Assembly: GCA_012295225.1 (NCBI GenBank)
Contig: WMKK01000009.1
Location: 517,909-581,908 of the forward strand
Reading direction: 5' to 3'
Source: Ostreococcus mediterraneus
Taxonomy: Eukaryota > Chlorophyta > Mamiellophyceae > Mamiellales > Bathycoccaceae
Length of the DNA: 64,000 bases
Part shown: piece by piece, positions 9,650 to 20,200 of the stretch
How positions within the stretch are numbered: the first letter of the stretch is position 1
Layout of the letters: the number at the start of each line of letters is the position of its first letter
Notes under the pieces: model-generated
Database searches by the model: none
Told to the model about the DNA's origin: nothing
Seen by the model: the letters and a program-made list of their open reading frames with translations, nothing else
Translations under genes and position numbers: made by a program

Positions 9650-11476
9650 TTAGAGTTCGAGTTGTACGCGAGACTCTGCAGAAATTTCTTCGACGGCAAC
9701 CTCGAGCTCCTCAGCTTCGTCGATGGTGCCCACCGATGTATCCAATAGTCCGGTTTCATCCCGCATGCGCTGGACGAAAACCTTGAAAGACTCAAAGGCG
9801 GTTGGATTGAAGAGATCAGTTTTGTACCTCAAAAAGGTAAAGCACGCCATGGGTGGGAGCCTGTCTCCTTGCCGCCATGCCTTTTCGTCATTTCCTTCAC
9901 CCGCGCAATTGGCGATTATCTTGTTGAACGCTTCTTGGTCGAATCGACAAAGCGCATTTTCGCCTGCAAACTGAACATCATATCGCGCGCACGCAGCGCG
10001 AATTTGGCGCAGCAAACCTTCAGGTCCGCAGTGATAGAACCAAGGGTGGTCGGCGTCCTTCATTTCGACGCACGTAAAATTCAAGCGTGCTCCATACTTC
10101 TGGCAAATCTTCGCAATCGGTGCGTAGCCATCCTGTTCGGGGACAACGCGACCGCTTCGACAGTTAAAATATCCAGCGGTGAGCTCAGCCGGGTGAGACT
10201 TGACGTTGTACCACCAATGTACGCCAGCGCATTTGATGGCGAGCTGCACTCCAGTCTTCCCAAATACGCTCTTTGCAGTCGCCAGCATTTCATCCCCGTG
10301 TTTGACAAGTTGGTCAGAATACCAAGACAAAAAGAATAAGCCATACTCGGTATCCCAACTTCCACCCTCGTAGCGAAAGAAACCAGTTTCGGCTGGAAGG
10401 TTGCAATAACCGCCAGCGTCGTGGGGACCGCTACCGCCCCACTCAATGTGACCTACTTTCGACGCTGCGCGCGCCATGGCGACGAGTGCGCGTTTGTCGT
10501 AGCATTGGAATTCTCCAATACCAGGGAATCTCCACTGCGAAGAGTTCTGAGCAAACTTGTTTTCTGGGTACGCGGGGTAACGCAACTCTCCGCACGGTCC
10601 GCAACCGACAGAAATTTCAGTTAGAGTAGTGCCCAACTCCTTCTTAAATTTCTTCTTGAAACTCATCATAAACTCCTTATAAGCTTCGAGCGGCGTGCGA
10701 CCTGCAAGCGTGCGAGCGTTATCGGCCCAGAGCGAAATACACTCTGGGTTGCGGTATCCATACTGATCGGTGAAGAACAAGTCTGGATCTTCCTCACCTG
10801 CTTCGAGTACCCAATCGGGAAGTGGAATCTCTAGAACATCTCCAACGTTCGCCCCGCACGCGTGAAATGACATCACAGCCTGAACCTTCAGCCCAGCGTC
10901 TTTAATCAAACCAACAACCTCTTCGTACGCGGCCCAGTCGTATTTTCTCGGTCCAGCGCGTTCGACAATGCCCCACCACACGTCAATCATCACTCCCTCG
11001 ACGCCTATGTTTTTCAACGCTATCAAGCCGTCCGCCAAAGACTCTGGTTCGTGCACTCTTCCATCGTTCGTCACGACGTTCAACGGCAGCATGACATACA
11101 CCGGCACCGGCGGGCGAACGTACTTGGGTTCGTACGGCGACGCATCCGTCGCCGCGCTCGTGCTTCTACACACCTCAAGACCGCGTACACGTTCACGCGT
11201 CACACGACTCTTACGAACACTGCATAACTCAAGCTCGCATCGCGGTGACGCGCTGAACGCGTGCCACACCGCACGCGGCGTTCGTTGCGTCGAGCGTCTC
11301 GGGACGCCTCCTCGCGAACCGCTCGCGTCGCGCTTGACCGTCATCCCCACCCGCTCAAACGCAGTCGCACACGCGTTCGCCATCGCGACGCGCCTCAAAC
11401 CACCCTTCTCGACTCCCTGTGCGCGCACACCCCACGCACGTCCGTACGAATCGCGCGCGAGACCCAGAATCGTCAC
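9650..11476 (-). CDS. Beta-amylase (glycoside hydrolase family 14), probably plastidic
   Basis: Releases maltose from the non-reducing ends of starch glucans. The frame has 608 codons. The catalytic (beta/alpha)8 barrel begins at VYVMLPLNVVTNDG. The two catalytic glutamates are visible: E297 in GPCGELRYPAYP (acid) and E471 in FTCVEMKD (base). Other GH14 landmarks are DVWWGIVE, HACGANVGD (usually H-x-C-G-G), GIGEFQCYDKRAL, HWWY and PAELTAGYFN. The first 120 residues are basic and Ser/Ala-rich, as in a plastid transit peptide. An alternative start is Met at 11383 (MANACATAF). The divergent upstream region carries a CCAAT box and a G-box. Whether this isoform is catalytically active is likely but not shown. 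Confidence 0.95.
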   Translation of the reverse strand: MTILGLARDSYGRAWGVRAQGVEKGGLRRVAMANACATAFERVGMTVKRDASGSRGGVPRRSTQRTPRAVWHAFSASPRCELELCSVRKSRVTRERVRGLEVCRSTSAATDASPYEPKYVRPPVPVYVMLPLNVVTNDGRVHEPESLADGLIALKNIGVEGVMIDVWWGIVERAGPRKYDWAAYEEVVGLIKDAGLKVQAVMSFHACGANVGDVLEIPLPDWVLEAGEEDPDLFFTDQYGYRNPECISLWADNARTLAGRTPLEAYKEFMMSFKKKFKKELGTTLTEISVGCGPCGELRYPAYPENKFAQNSSQWRFPGIGEFQCYDKRALVAMARAASKVGHIEWGGSGPHDAGGYCNLPAETGFFRYEGGSWDTEYGLFFLSWYSDQLVKHGDEMLATAKSVFGKTGVQLAIKCAGVHWWYNVKSHPAELTAGYFNCRSGRVVPEQDGYAPIAKICQKYGARLNFTCVEMKDADHPWFYHCGPEGLLRQIRAACARYDVQFAGENALCRFDQEAFNKIIANCAGEGNDEKAWRQGDRLPPMACFTFLRYKTDLFNPTAFESFKVFVQRMRDETGLLDTSVGTIDEAEELEVAVEEISAESRVQLEL

Positions 11477-11707
11477 GCCACGCGCAATCCACCAAAGGTC
11501 GTGCCCACCTCAGAACGAATCAATCCACGCCCGTGATCGCGCCCGTGATCGCGCCCGTGCCGCACCGCGAGACCGCTCGATGCTCGGACGCGCGTCGAAT
11601 GCCGTCGCCGCGTCGCGCGCGGACACCGCACGGAGCGCGCGCGCGCGAATATGCGGCGCAGGGCGTGACGTGGCCCAGGCACGAGCAAATTACTCGATAA
11701 ATGCCAT

Positions 11708-11747
11708 TTGACCAATCATAACCACCCCACGGAGGGGCTCCACGTGG
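11708..11747. promoter_or_regulatory. CCAAT box plus G-box
   Basis: TTGACCAATCAT at 11708-11719 is followed 20 bases later by CCACGTGG at 11740-11747. CACGTG is the core bound by bZIP and bHLH factors, and in plants and algae it marks many light- and clock-regulated genes. The same CCAAT-containing 12-mer recurs at 30336-30347 on the other strand. Function is inferred. Confidence 0.5.
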
Positions 11748-11878
11748 ATCTTTTTACGACACACGCACATGGACTGAAACCGAGTACACTACGGGACACA
11801 GGAATATGCGTTCAAAGCGCGCCACAATCCGCCTCGCGCATCCGCGGTCATCGTCGTCGTCGGTGCGTCGTCGGTATT

Positions 11879-11931
11879 GTCTGTCTCTCTCTCTCTCTGT
11901 GTGTGTGTGTCTGTCTCTGTGTGTGTGTGTG
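11879..11931. repeat. CT/GT microsatellite
   Basis: A run of CT dinucleotides passes into two blocks of GT dinucleotides. It ends 19 bases before the ATG at 11951 and so would lie in the leader of that putative gene. Confidence 0.9.
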
Positions 11932-11950
11932 CGTTTCGCGCGCGGCGGTG

Positions 11951-12148
11951 ATGGAGCCGGCGACGGTGGCGTTAATCACCCTCCTCGCCCTCGGGTCGTT
12001 GAAGCTCACCGCTGGGGGCACGTTGGCGTACGTGTACGGCGAGGATGCGCTGCGTTGGTTTGGGTTTACACGGATCGCGAGCGGTGAAGGTGGGGGCGAT
12101 GATGCGGTCTCGACGGCGGTGGAAACGGAGGAGAAGAAGGAGGCGTGA
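11951..12148 (+). CDS. Putative small single-pass membrane protein (65 residues)
   Basis: Not recognised. A hydrophobic N-terminal segment (about residues 5-27, VALITLLALGSLKL onward) is followed by YGEDALRWFGF and an acidic tail. This is the layout of a small signal-anchored organelle protein. Supporting points: orderly amino-acid composition, an ATG just after the microsatellite, and placement between a divergent promoter and a convergent neighbour. Against: it is short and I know no family for it. Homologues in related picoalgae would decide. Confidence 0.4.
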   Translation: MEPATVALITLLALGSLKLTAGGTLAYVYGEDALRWFGFTRIASGEGGGDDAVSTAVETEEKKEA

Positions 12149-12351
12149 GTGCGCGCGTGAGCTGTGGATGTGATGCGCAAAGGATGCGGGTGTTGTTTTC
12201 GGTTTGGTACGTAGAATGAGGCTTTGACGTTGGATGAGATTGGGACGGGATGAGGGGCGTGGTGGCGGGAGTTGAGAATATGTAGACTAGTAGTAATATT
12301 TCTGTAACAGTATGCACACAGCATTGTCGCTAAATGGTTTCGCCGTCGCGG

Positions 12352-14049
12352 CTACGCGTCGGCGACTCCGACGTCTAAGATGTCTGATACGATGCGTTGG
12401 CGAAAGTACTCCATGTTCTTTTGCGTGAACGCAAGCTCGGCGCCGGCTGAAAGATAATCGGCGTATTTGATCATGAACACCCCACAATCGCACCCGTTCA
12501 TTTGCTGAGGGATGTCTTTTGGGTAGCATTCTTCCCACTCGTCCTCGTCCCAGTCTTCGTTGAGCTTGTTTTTTGCCTCGTCGATGACCCAGTTCTTAAG
12601 ATTTCTCACAGTCGTGCGGCATTCACCGAGTAAAGAATCATAATAGCTAATTCGCTTGTTCGTGACATCGATTTCAGCAAGTACCCAGTGCATTCTCTGA
12701 TGGACGGGGACGTAAATCTTTTCGCACCGCAATACGTCGTACTTGAGCTTCTTTGCGAGCGTCCAACGACGCACGTTGGAATACTCGTACTTTCCGCTAT
12801 CTTGAAAGAGTTTGTTTATGAAAAAGGTACTGAAAAAATGTACTTTTGGCTGCGTCGTTCCTTCGGGCATGGATTTGTGAGCGCGTGCAGAGAGCAAACC
12901 GATTGCAAAATTCGCCACCTCATCATTCAACCACGTTCCCGTGCGTAAGCTCGCGATATCCTTGCCAGTCGCGTCGAGCGAACCTTGGCCTACAAAGGTT
13001 CCACTAGCTAAGACTTGGTTATCTCGCGCCAGGAATGCTTTTCGCACCGCCTCCAGCTTGGCTTTGGTGAGAGGCTTTAAAAATTCGCGTGCGGCTTTTT
13101 CACGTTCGCGCTTTGCCTTTAACTCCTTTGCCTCCAAAGTCAAACGCTGGAGTTCATCTTCCAATCCGCTGGAACTCACACTAGCTAGAATCTGACTCAT
13201 CTTCTCGCGTCTAAGCTTCAGTGCCTCTTCTTTAGCGCGCATTGCTGCCGCGTGTTTGGCTGAGAGCGGCTTTAGTTCTTGAATGCGTGGTCCACTATGG
13301 TGTGCATGTTCTCTCGCCGCCTCAACGCGTGAGGCGTTGGAAAGCGTACCATTGTCGTACGAGGCTATAAGGTTTTTATACCGCGCCAAAGAGTCGGCAT
13401 CGTCCCACTTTTTCATGCTGACGTATTTTTTCAACGCTTCACCAAAAATGTTCACTCGGGTCATGTGTTTGAAAGCTAACGATCCAGTCGCACCCTCGCC
13501 TTGAGACCGCGTGTTAATGTCGCTCAAAATACCTCGGTCACCGAAATCGTCTTGTTGACCACTGTAGCCTCTATATGACGTCGCCCCGCCTCTATACGTC
13601 TCTCTCGCCGGCGTAAATACGCTCGGCGTCCTTCGCCACGCGTGTTCCCAATCCCTCCGTGCCTCCTGACCGAACGCCGTGCGTTCACTCAAGACTCTAT
13701 CACGACCACTCACCCCAGCGCCCGTACGCTCGAGTGCGCGCGGTGGGGTCGAATAAGGGTGTGCACGCGTGTACGCTAAACGCTCACTCCACGCGCTTCC
13801 TCGCGCAAACAAACCCCCAGGCGTCAACACCGGAGTGCTATGGTCAATATCGTCCCGCACGAACGCTCGTCCTTCGTCACGAACTAATCGCTCAAGCGTC
13901 GACGTCGACGGTGTCGTCGGTGACGCGCGAGCCGCGTAAACGTCGCGTGGATCTGCAAAGGCGTGCGCTCGAGTTCGGTCGAGTGACGCTTGATGCGCGC
14001 GCAGGATATCGTCCCTGACGGTATGCGCGTCGATACCGTCGCGTGACAT
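12352..14049 (-). CDS. ULP1/SENP-type SUMO protease (peptidase C48)
   Basis: Cysteine protease that matures SUMO and/or removes it from conjugates, mostly in the nucleus. The protein has 565 residues. The N-terminal 330 residues are Arg/Ser-rich with a charged helical stretch (about 275-325). The C48 domain starts near TGTWLNDEVANFAIGLL. The catalytic triad is complete: H454 in MHWVLAEID, D471 in YYDSLLGE and C522 in NGCDCGVFMIKYAD, with Q516 of QQMNGCDC as the probable oxyanion residue. The length fits plant ESD4 or yeast Ulp1. Convergent with the small gene at 11951. The start is the first ATG of the frame. Confidence 0.94.
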   Translation of the reverse strand: MSRDGIDAHTVRDDILRAHQASLDRTRAHAFADPRDVYAARASPTTPSTSTLERLVRDEGRAFVRDDIDHSTPVLTPGGLFARGSAWSERLAYTRAHPYSTPPRALERTGAGVSGRDRVLSERTAFGQEARRDWEHAWRRTPSVFTPARETYRGGATSYRGYSGQQDDFGDRGILSDINTRSQGEGATGSLAFKHMTRVNIFGEALKKYVSMKKWDDADSLARYKNLIASYDNGTLSNASRVEAAREHAHHSGPRIQELKPLSAKHAAAMRAKEEALKLRREKMSQILASVSSSGLEDELQRLTLEAKELKAKREREKAAREFLKPLTKAKLEAVRKAFLARDNQVLASGTFVGQGSLDATGKDIASLRTGTWLNDEVANFAIGLLSARAHKSMPEGTTQPKVHFFSTFFINKLFQDSGKYEYSNVRRWTLAKKLKYDVLRCEKIYVPVHQRMHWVLAEIDVTNKRISYYDSLLGECRTTVRNLKNWVIDEAKNKLNEDWDEDEWEECYPKDIPQQMNGCDCGVFMIKYADYLSAGAELAFTQKNMEYFRQRIVSDILDVGVADA

Positions 14050-14258
14050 CCGTCACTTTGTGATTGCCCGCGCGCAGCCGCGGCGGTGACGTTGACGCGT
14101 GCGCCAAAATGTGCGGTTTCTGTCGCAGTGAGTTTCAAAGTTTTAGCCTCGCGTTTGAGTGGCGGGGAGAGCGGAACTGAAAACTGTCGGAATGTTTAGT
14201 AATTTATCCTTTAAAAGTTCTGGGTTATAACGAATGGATATTGTAATGCGAACTATGA
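14050..14258. other. Intergenic, SUMO protease start to the giant gene's 3' end
   Basis: The left part is the SUMO protease promoter. The right part (14180-14258) is AT-rich and is the 3' flank of the permease-coiled-coil gene. No motif was identified. Confidence 0.4.
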
Positions 14259-17200
14259 TCACAGCTTGAGTCGATCGCGGATGACCTCGGCGATTGAATC
14301 TTCGCCAGGGCTGACGTCTTTAAATTTGCCCAACACTTCGACGACGACATCCTGTCGGCGCTTCCACTTGACACTGCCTTTTTTAACACCGTTGTTCATG
14401 AAGTTTCTTAAAACTTGAACGCAAACCGATGGAGTAAGACCAGTAAGGAGAATGGCGGCGAGAGTAGGATCGGGGTCGGGCTTTTCTTCCGGCTTTTCCA
14501 CCGTCGGACGAGCGCCAAATCCGAGACTCGAACGTCGAAGGATGCTCACTTGCTCAGCCTCTTCTAATCCGGCGTAAATCACCTTGGCAACCTTGACGTT
14601 GCGTTGCGCGACGATGCGAAGGATTTCAACACCATTGTACACGACGCTTCTTAAATAGTACGGCAGAACGAATTCAGCCACGCCAACCATGCGACCGGGC
14701 TCAGACAGGGCGACCAAACCAATCGCGGCTTCGTTGTCATTGAGCTTCTCCACCATGACGTCGATTAACGTCGCAGCACGGTTGAGTTCGAGACCCATGA
14801 GCGCTTCAGCGGCTCTCGTGTCTTTCGTGCGCCATAATTCAGCCAAGGCTGCAGCCGCAGCTTCAATATTTGCCGCACCAGCGAGCACGATGGTGATGGC
14901 AATCGGGTCGTCGTCTTGAGAGACTTCAGCAACGACTTGGGCGATTTCGCTTCTGTCAAGACGCGCTTGGAGACGGGCTGTGCGTTCGTCTGAAGATTCA
15001 GATGATTGCTTCACAGCGGCGTCAGCGTCCGCCTTTGCCTTGGCTGCGGCGTCGGCATCCGCCTTTGCCTTGGCTGCGGCNNNNNNNNNNNNNNNNNNNN
15101 NNNNNNNNNNNNNNNNNNNNNNNNNNNNNNNNNNNNNNNNNNNNNNNNNNNNNNNNNNNNNNNNNNNNNNNNNNNNNNNNNNNNNGCCTTTGCCTTGGCT
15201 GCGGCGTCGGCATCCGCCTTTGCCTTGGCTGCGGCTTCAGCGTCCGCCTTTGCCTTGGCTGCGGCCGCGGCAGCCGCCTTTTCTGCTTGAGCCTTGGCTG
15301 CTGCCGCGCGCTCAGCTTCCGCCTTGGCTCGCGCGTCCGCATCTGCCTTAGCCTTGGCCGCGGCTTCCGCTTCGGCCTTGGCCTTGGCCGCGGCTTCTGC
15401 CGCTGATTTCGCCTTGGCGTCCTCTTCAGCCTTTTTGCGCGCTTGCTCCATCTCCCTCGCCTTTGCTTCCGCCGCTAACTTTGCCGCCTTGTCTGCCTCA
15501 GCCTTGGCTCGCTCTTCAGCTTTGCGACGCTCTTCAGCTTCCTTGTCAGCACGGCGTTTCGCTTCCGCCTTTTCATTCTCCAATCGCTTTTGTTCGGCTT
15601 CGCGTTCCTTGGCTAGGCGTCGCTTGTCCTCCTCCGCCTTGGCCGCGGCTCTGGCAGCTTCTTCTTCAGCGCGCTTTTTTACCTTGGCAGCTTCTTCCTC
15701 AGCCGCCTTGGCTTTAGCCTTAGCATCTCTTTCAGCTTGTTCCTTGGCACGGCGCTGCTCTTCGGCAAGACGCTGCAACTCAGCCTTCTTTGCCTCCTCC
15801 TCCGCGGCTTTGGCGCGTCGACGGGTTTCTTCCTCTTCCGCAGCCAACTTGCGACGCTTTTCTTCAGCCGCGGCGCGCTCAGCTTCAGCCTTCGCGGCAG
15901 CGATGCGCGCTTCTTCCGCACGTTTTGCGGATTCGATAGCCTCTAAGCGGCGTGTTTCTTCGAAACTTACCGTCTTGGACTCGATGACGACCTCGACGCG
16001 GCGTTGAGCCTCCGCCGACGCCCGTCTCTGATCTTCGTCAGAGCGTAGAGCGTTCTCTTGAGAGTCAAAACTCATGGATTCGGCGTCCCATCGCAAGCGA
16101 CGAGCATCAATTTCGGAAATCAACGCCGCAAGCACGGCTTCAAGACGTCTAATTTCCACTTCAGCCGCTTGTCTGCGCGCGTCTTCCTCGGCGCGTCGGG
16201 CGCGTTCGGCGCGCACGGCTGCGTCGGCTTCGGCACAAATAGCGTCGCGACGCTCATCCTCCGCGCTCGAACGAGTGACCTCCTCAGTAACCGTACGCTC
16301 GAGATCAACTTGTGACAGTGAGCGACGTTGTTGGAATGCGGCGTAATCTCTTGCGGCTTCTTCTTCAAGCGCGCGGAGCTCGGACACCAACGCGGCAAGA
16401 CTCGATTCCGACTCTTGCTGCATTCGGCGAGCCTCTTGAATCATGTCGTCAATGTCTGATGCGAGTCGAGCCAGTCGTTCATCTTCGGCGAGACGACGTT
16501 TTTGCTCGTCACTGGCGCGCTTATCCATCACGGTTCTGAACTGCACACGACGAGCTTCTTCGCGTTCGTACAAAGTCTTCATGGTCAACGTGAACTCCTC
16601 AATGGCTCGCGTCGCGGCTTGCATCTTGGCGTCTGTTTCGCTTCGGAGCTTGTCTTCATCCGCTTGGCGTTGCGCCGCCGCATCGGCGGCTTGCTTGCGT
16701 CGCATTTCTTCTTTCGTCCGGATGAATTCTTCCTTGGCTTGAAGCTGAGACTTGAACTCATCGAGAATACCCGGGAGTTCTGCTTGGAATCTCGCGCGTC
16801 GTGCATCCTCCTTGGCGATGAGGTCATCGTCAATCTCTTTCTGCGCAGCAAACTTGTCGTCGACGGCCTTGCGGCGAGCGTCTTCTTCGGCGCGGCGAAT
16901 GGCTTCTTCACGAACCACACGTTGTAGATCAGCCTGCATTTGAGCACGTCGTGAGTCTTCACGCTCTCTCTCTGCGGCATCTTCGGAGAGGAGACGGGAA
17001 TCGTCAGCCAAGGCTTGTTCACGGTTACGTCGGAATGATGCCACCATGGACGCTTCGCTCTCCAACGCAGACTTGGCAGCAACTTCAGCATCACGACGAC
17101 GACGCTCCATCTCACGGATAAATGCTTCGATTTCTTCACGCTTTTTGTTTACGTCGCGAATGTGCTCCTCGCGTCGTCGATCCTCTCGAGCTCGAAGTTC

Positions 17201-20200
17201 AGCTTCAGCGCGTTGTCTCTCTTCAATATTTGCTTTGAACTGCGCTCTTTTGGCAAGCTCGGCTTCCCAAGCGGCGTCTTCTTCCGCTTTGAGCTTGTCA
17301 ATACGATCTTGTTCAGCCTTGCGTCGAGCATCTTCTCTGGCAATCGTTTGAAGTTCGGCTTCGGCGGCGGCTTTGGCGGCTTGCGCCGCCGACGCTGCCC
17401 TCGCATCTTCTTGGCGACGACGCTGTTGCTCTTCGTCTTCACGACGCTTCGCTTCCAAGTCAAACTCTTTGCGACGTTGCTCTTCGCGTTCTCTGATGCG
17501 AGCTTCTTCTTCGGTGCGGCGGCGAAGTTCTTCCTGTGCACGCGCGCGACGATCCTCTTCGGCAGCCAACGCACGAGCAGCGGCTTCAGCCTTCATGCGA
17601 GACTCAGCCTCGATAGCGCGGCGCTTGGTCTCAGCAGCCATGCGTAAGCGCACTTCGTTTGCTTCCAAATCTCTGAGCTTCGTTTCAGCAGCCATGCGAC
17701 GACGATTCTCAGCCTCGACGGTCTCACGTTCCTTTTGTAAAGCGGCGGCGGCGGCGGCGTCAGCCTCGCGACGTCGACGCTCTTCAATTTCGCGTCGCTT
17801 GCGTTCAGCTTCGGCTTCATTCTTCAAGTTGATTGCGGCTTGGACTCTTCGCGCTTCCTCCTCTGCGCGTCGGACGGCTTCTGCCTTCGCAAGCTCTTCT
17901 TTCGTCATCATGAAATCAACGTGTCGAGTATCCTCGACGGTGCGTCGCAAACCTTCTTGAGAATTGAAAATCAAGTTTCGCTTTTCGTCTTCGATGCGGC
18001 GACGCTCTTCAGCAGCGCGTCTCTCGGTTTCTGCTCTCGCGAGTTCGGCTTCCTTGCGCTCGCTGTCGGCGCGACGCTTCTCTTCGGCGTCGCGTTGACG
18101 ATCTTCAGCATCTTTAGCGGCGCGCACCGCGTCGTCGTATGCTCTGCGACGACGCTCTTCAGCTTCAATCTTCCTGCGTTCGGCTTCCTTCGCAGCTTCG
18201 GCCTCGGCTTCGGCTCGCTTACGACGCATGTCTTCTTCGGAGCAGCGGCGGCGTTCTTCTTCTTCAATAATTCTGATTTGATCGAGCGCAGCCTTGTGTC
18301 GATTGTTGGCTTCGGCTTCGCGGCGCGCTTCCTCAGCGATAATACGAGCGAGTTCTTGAGCATACGCCGGACGACGTCTCTCCTCTTCTTCATACAAACG
18401 TTGACCTTGTTGTTTGAATTCTTCAAGAGCATTACGCATTTCATCGAGCTGTCGATCTTCGGCAGTACGCGCATCAGCTTCAACTTTGGAGGCGTTGCGA
18501 AGCGCGGCTTGGGCGGCGGCTGCGCGAGATTCCTCGGAAGAAAGCGCAGCAGCGAGTTCCTCTTTACGGCGCTGAGCATCATCTTCAGCGCTTGTACGAC
18601 GCATCTTCACCTCTCGATCAAATCGGATGATTTCTTCTTTAAGAGTGTTGATTTGTTGCTCAGCGCTGAGACGGCGAGAGTTCTCTTGATCACGGCGGCG
18701 GCGCTCTTCATCTTCTTGATCTCGAAGGCGTCTCGCCGCATCGTCTCGACGACGCTCTTCTTGAGACTGACGATCAGCTTCTTCGCGCTCAAAACGATCG
18801 CGCTGATCTTGAACCGCGCGCATTAACGCTTCATTCGCGCTGATTCTTCGAGCGTCTTCTTGGTTGCGAAGTCGCTGCTCTTCATCTTCAATACGCGCGT
18901 GGTCGGCATCCCAAGCCCGTCGGCGTTGTTCCTCGGCGGCGGCTTGAGATGCAGCTTGATCTTGAAGTCTTCTGAGATTTGCTTCGGATTCGTTTCGTCT
19001 ACGCTCTTCTTCTTGCAACACACGAGCTTCGGCTTGATTCAAACCATTGGTTTGGGCTTCAAACTTTGCTCTCAACTCGTTTTCTTTGATGCGAGCTGCT
19101 TCAAGTGCACGGCGAGCGTCATCGATTTCCTTGTCAGCCTTTCGACGGCGAGTCTCGATTGACGATTGAACATCTTCAATCCGTTTCGTCATCTGCACGA
19201 CACGATCCTTGGCGCTCGTAAGTCTGTTAGTGCTCTCGGTGAACTCTGCGTCGAGCTGGTTCTTCTGCTTCTCTGTGACCGTTCTCGTTGTGATGATTTC
19301 TTCCTCGTAAATAGCTTCGCACTCTTCATACATGCGATCTATTCTCTCTTTCTCAGCTCGGCGACGGCTGTTTTCCTTTCTTCGTAGCTCCGTTTCGACT
19401 TGAATAGCTCTTTCAAGAGCTTCCTCCGCCTCTCTACGTCGGCGATCTTCGTCGGCGCGACGTTCACGCTCAGCCTTGTCGATGTCATGGTAGACTTCAT
19501 TCGGCAAAGTTTCACGATTCCGGCGTGGTGCACGCTTGGCGACCATTTCTCTTGTAACTGTTGTGGTCGTTCTTGTTGCGCCGTCAACCGCAGCAGTGAC
19601 GGACGTGGTCACAGATTGTGCCACTTCGCCAACAGAAATCGCCGCTTGAGCAACCTGCTTTGGAGCTCGCTCAAGCAAGTGAATGAAAAGGTACACAATG
19701 AAAGCAATCACAGCGCCAATGATACTTGCGTATTCCATGTTCACCACGTACGTGTAGAACGTGCCATTTCCAGAAAAAGCACCAGCTTGAATCAAATATG
19801 ACATCCCGGAGAGAAGGGACAAAAAGTTTGGCGCTGCGGCAACAGTGATGGCAATCATGGCACGCGGATTCACTCCATTGAAGAACCAGTACGGTCCATT
19901 CGGATCACGAGTCTGCATGGCTTTACGAGATAACTTACCACCGCGCATGAGCCAGTAGTCACACAAGATGACACCAAGAACTGGAGACACGAGTAAAGAG
20001 CCGACGCCAATAATCCAAGACGCTGCGGCAACAGTTTGCTCCCACATCAGGGACGCCGGAGCAAATAGACCAACGGCCACAGTCGTAATAATCGCCGCTT
20101 GCTTGGAAGTGATCGTCGTTTTAGAAAACGGAAGCTTAAACTCTTGCAAGTATTCTTGAGGACCGACGACGTTGGATGCGCTGTTGGTCACGAGCGAAGC

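Larger units (their letters stand above)
11477..11950. promoter_or_regulatory. Divergent promoter region of beta-amylase
   Basis: 474 bases between the beta-amylase start and the next plus-strand ATG. The centre holds TTGACCAATCAT (11708-11719, a CCAAT box) and CCACGTGG (11740-11747, a G-box core CACGTG). The right end is a CT/GT microsatellite. Direct repeats of GATCGCGCCC lie near 11537-11560. No coding frame here looks protein-like. Confidence 0.5.

Noticed and set aside
11951-12148. Chloroplast outer-envelope OEP7-like protein
   Set aside because: Size and single helix fit, but no residue pattern of OEP7 is seen. Left as unknown and doubtful.
15011-15350. Alternative frames around the N run
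   Set aside because: All are other-frame readings of the 30-base minisatellite (Pro/Gln/Arg or Leu/Gly/Cys repeats).
19440-19700. Two separate genes, a permease and a coiled-coil protein, instead of a fusion
   Set aside because: There is no stop codon between the last membrane segment and the coil and no intergenic-type sequence; the only Met candidates lie inside a smooth linker. Transcript data could still change this.
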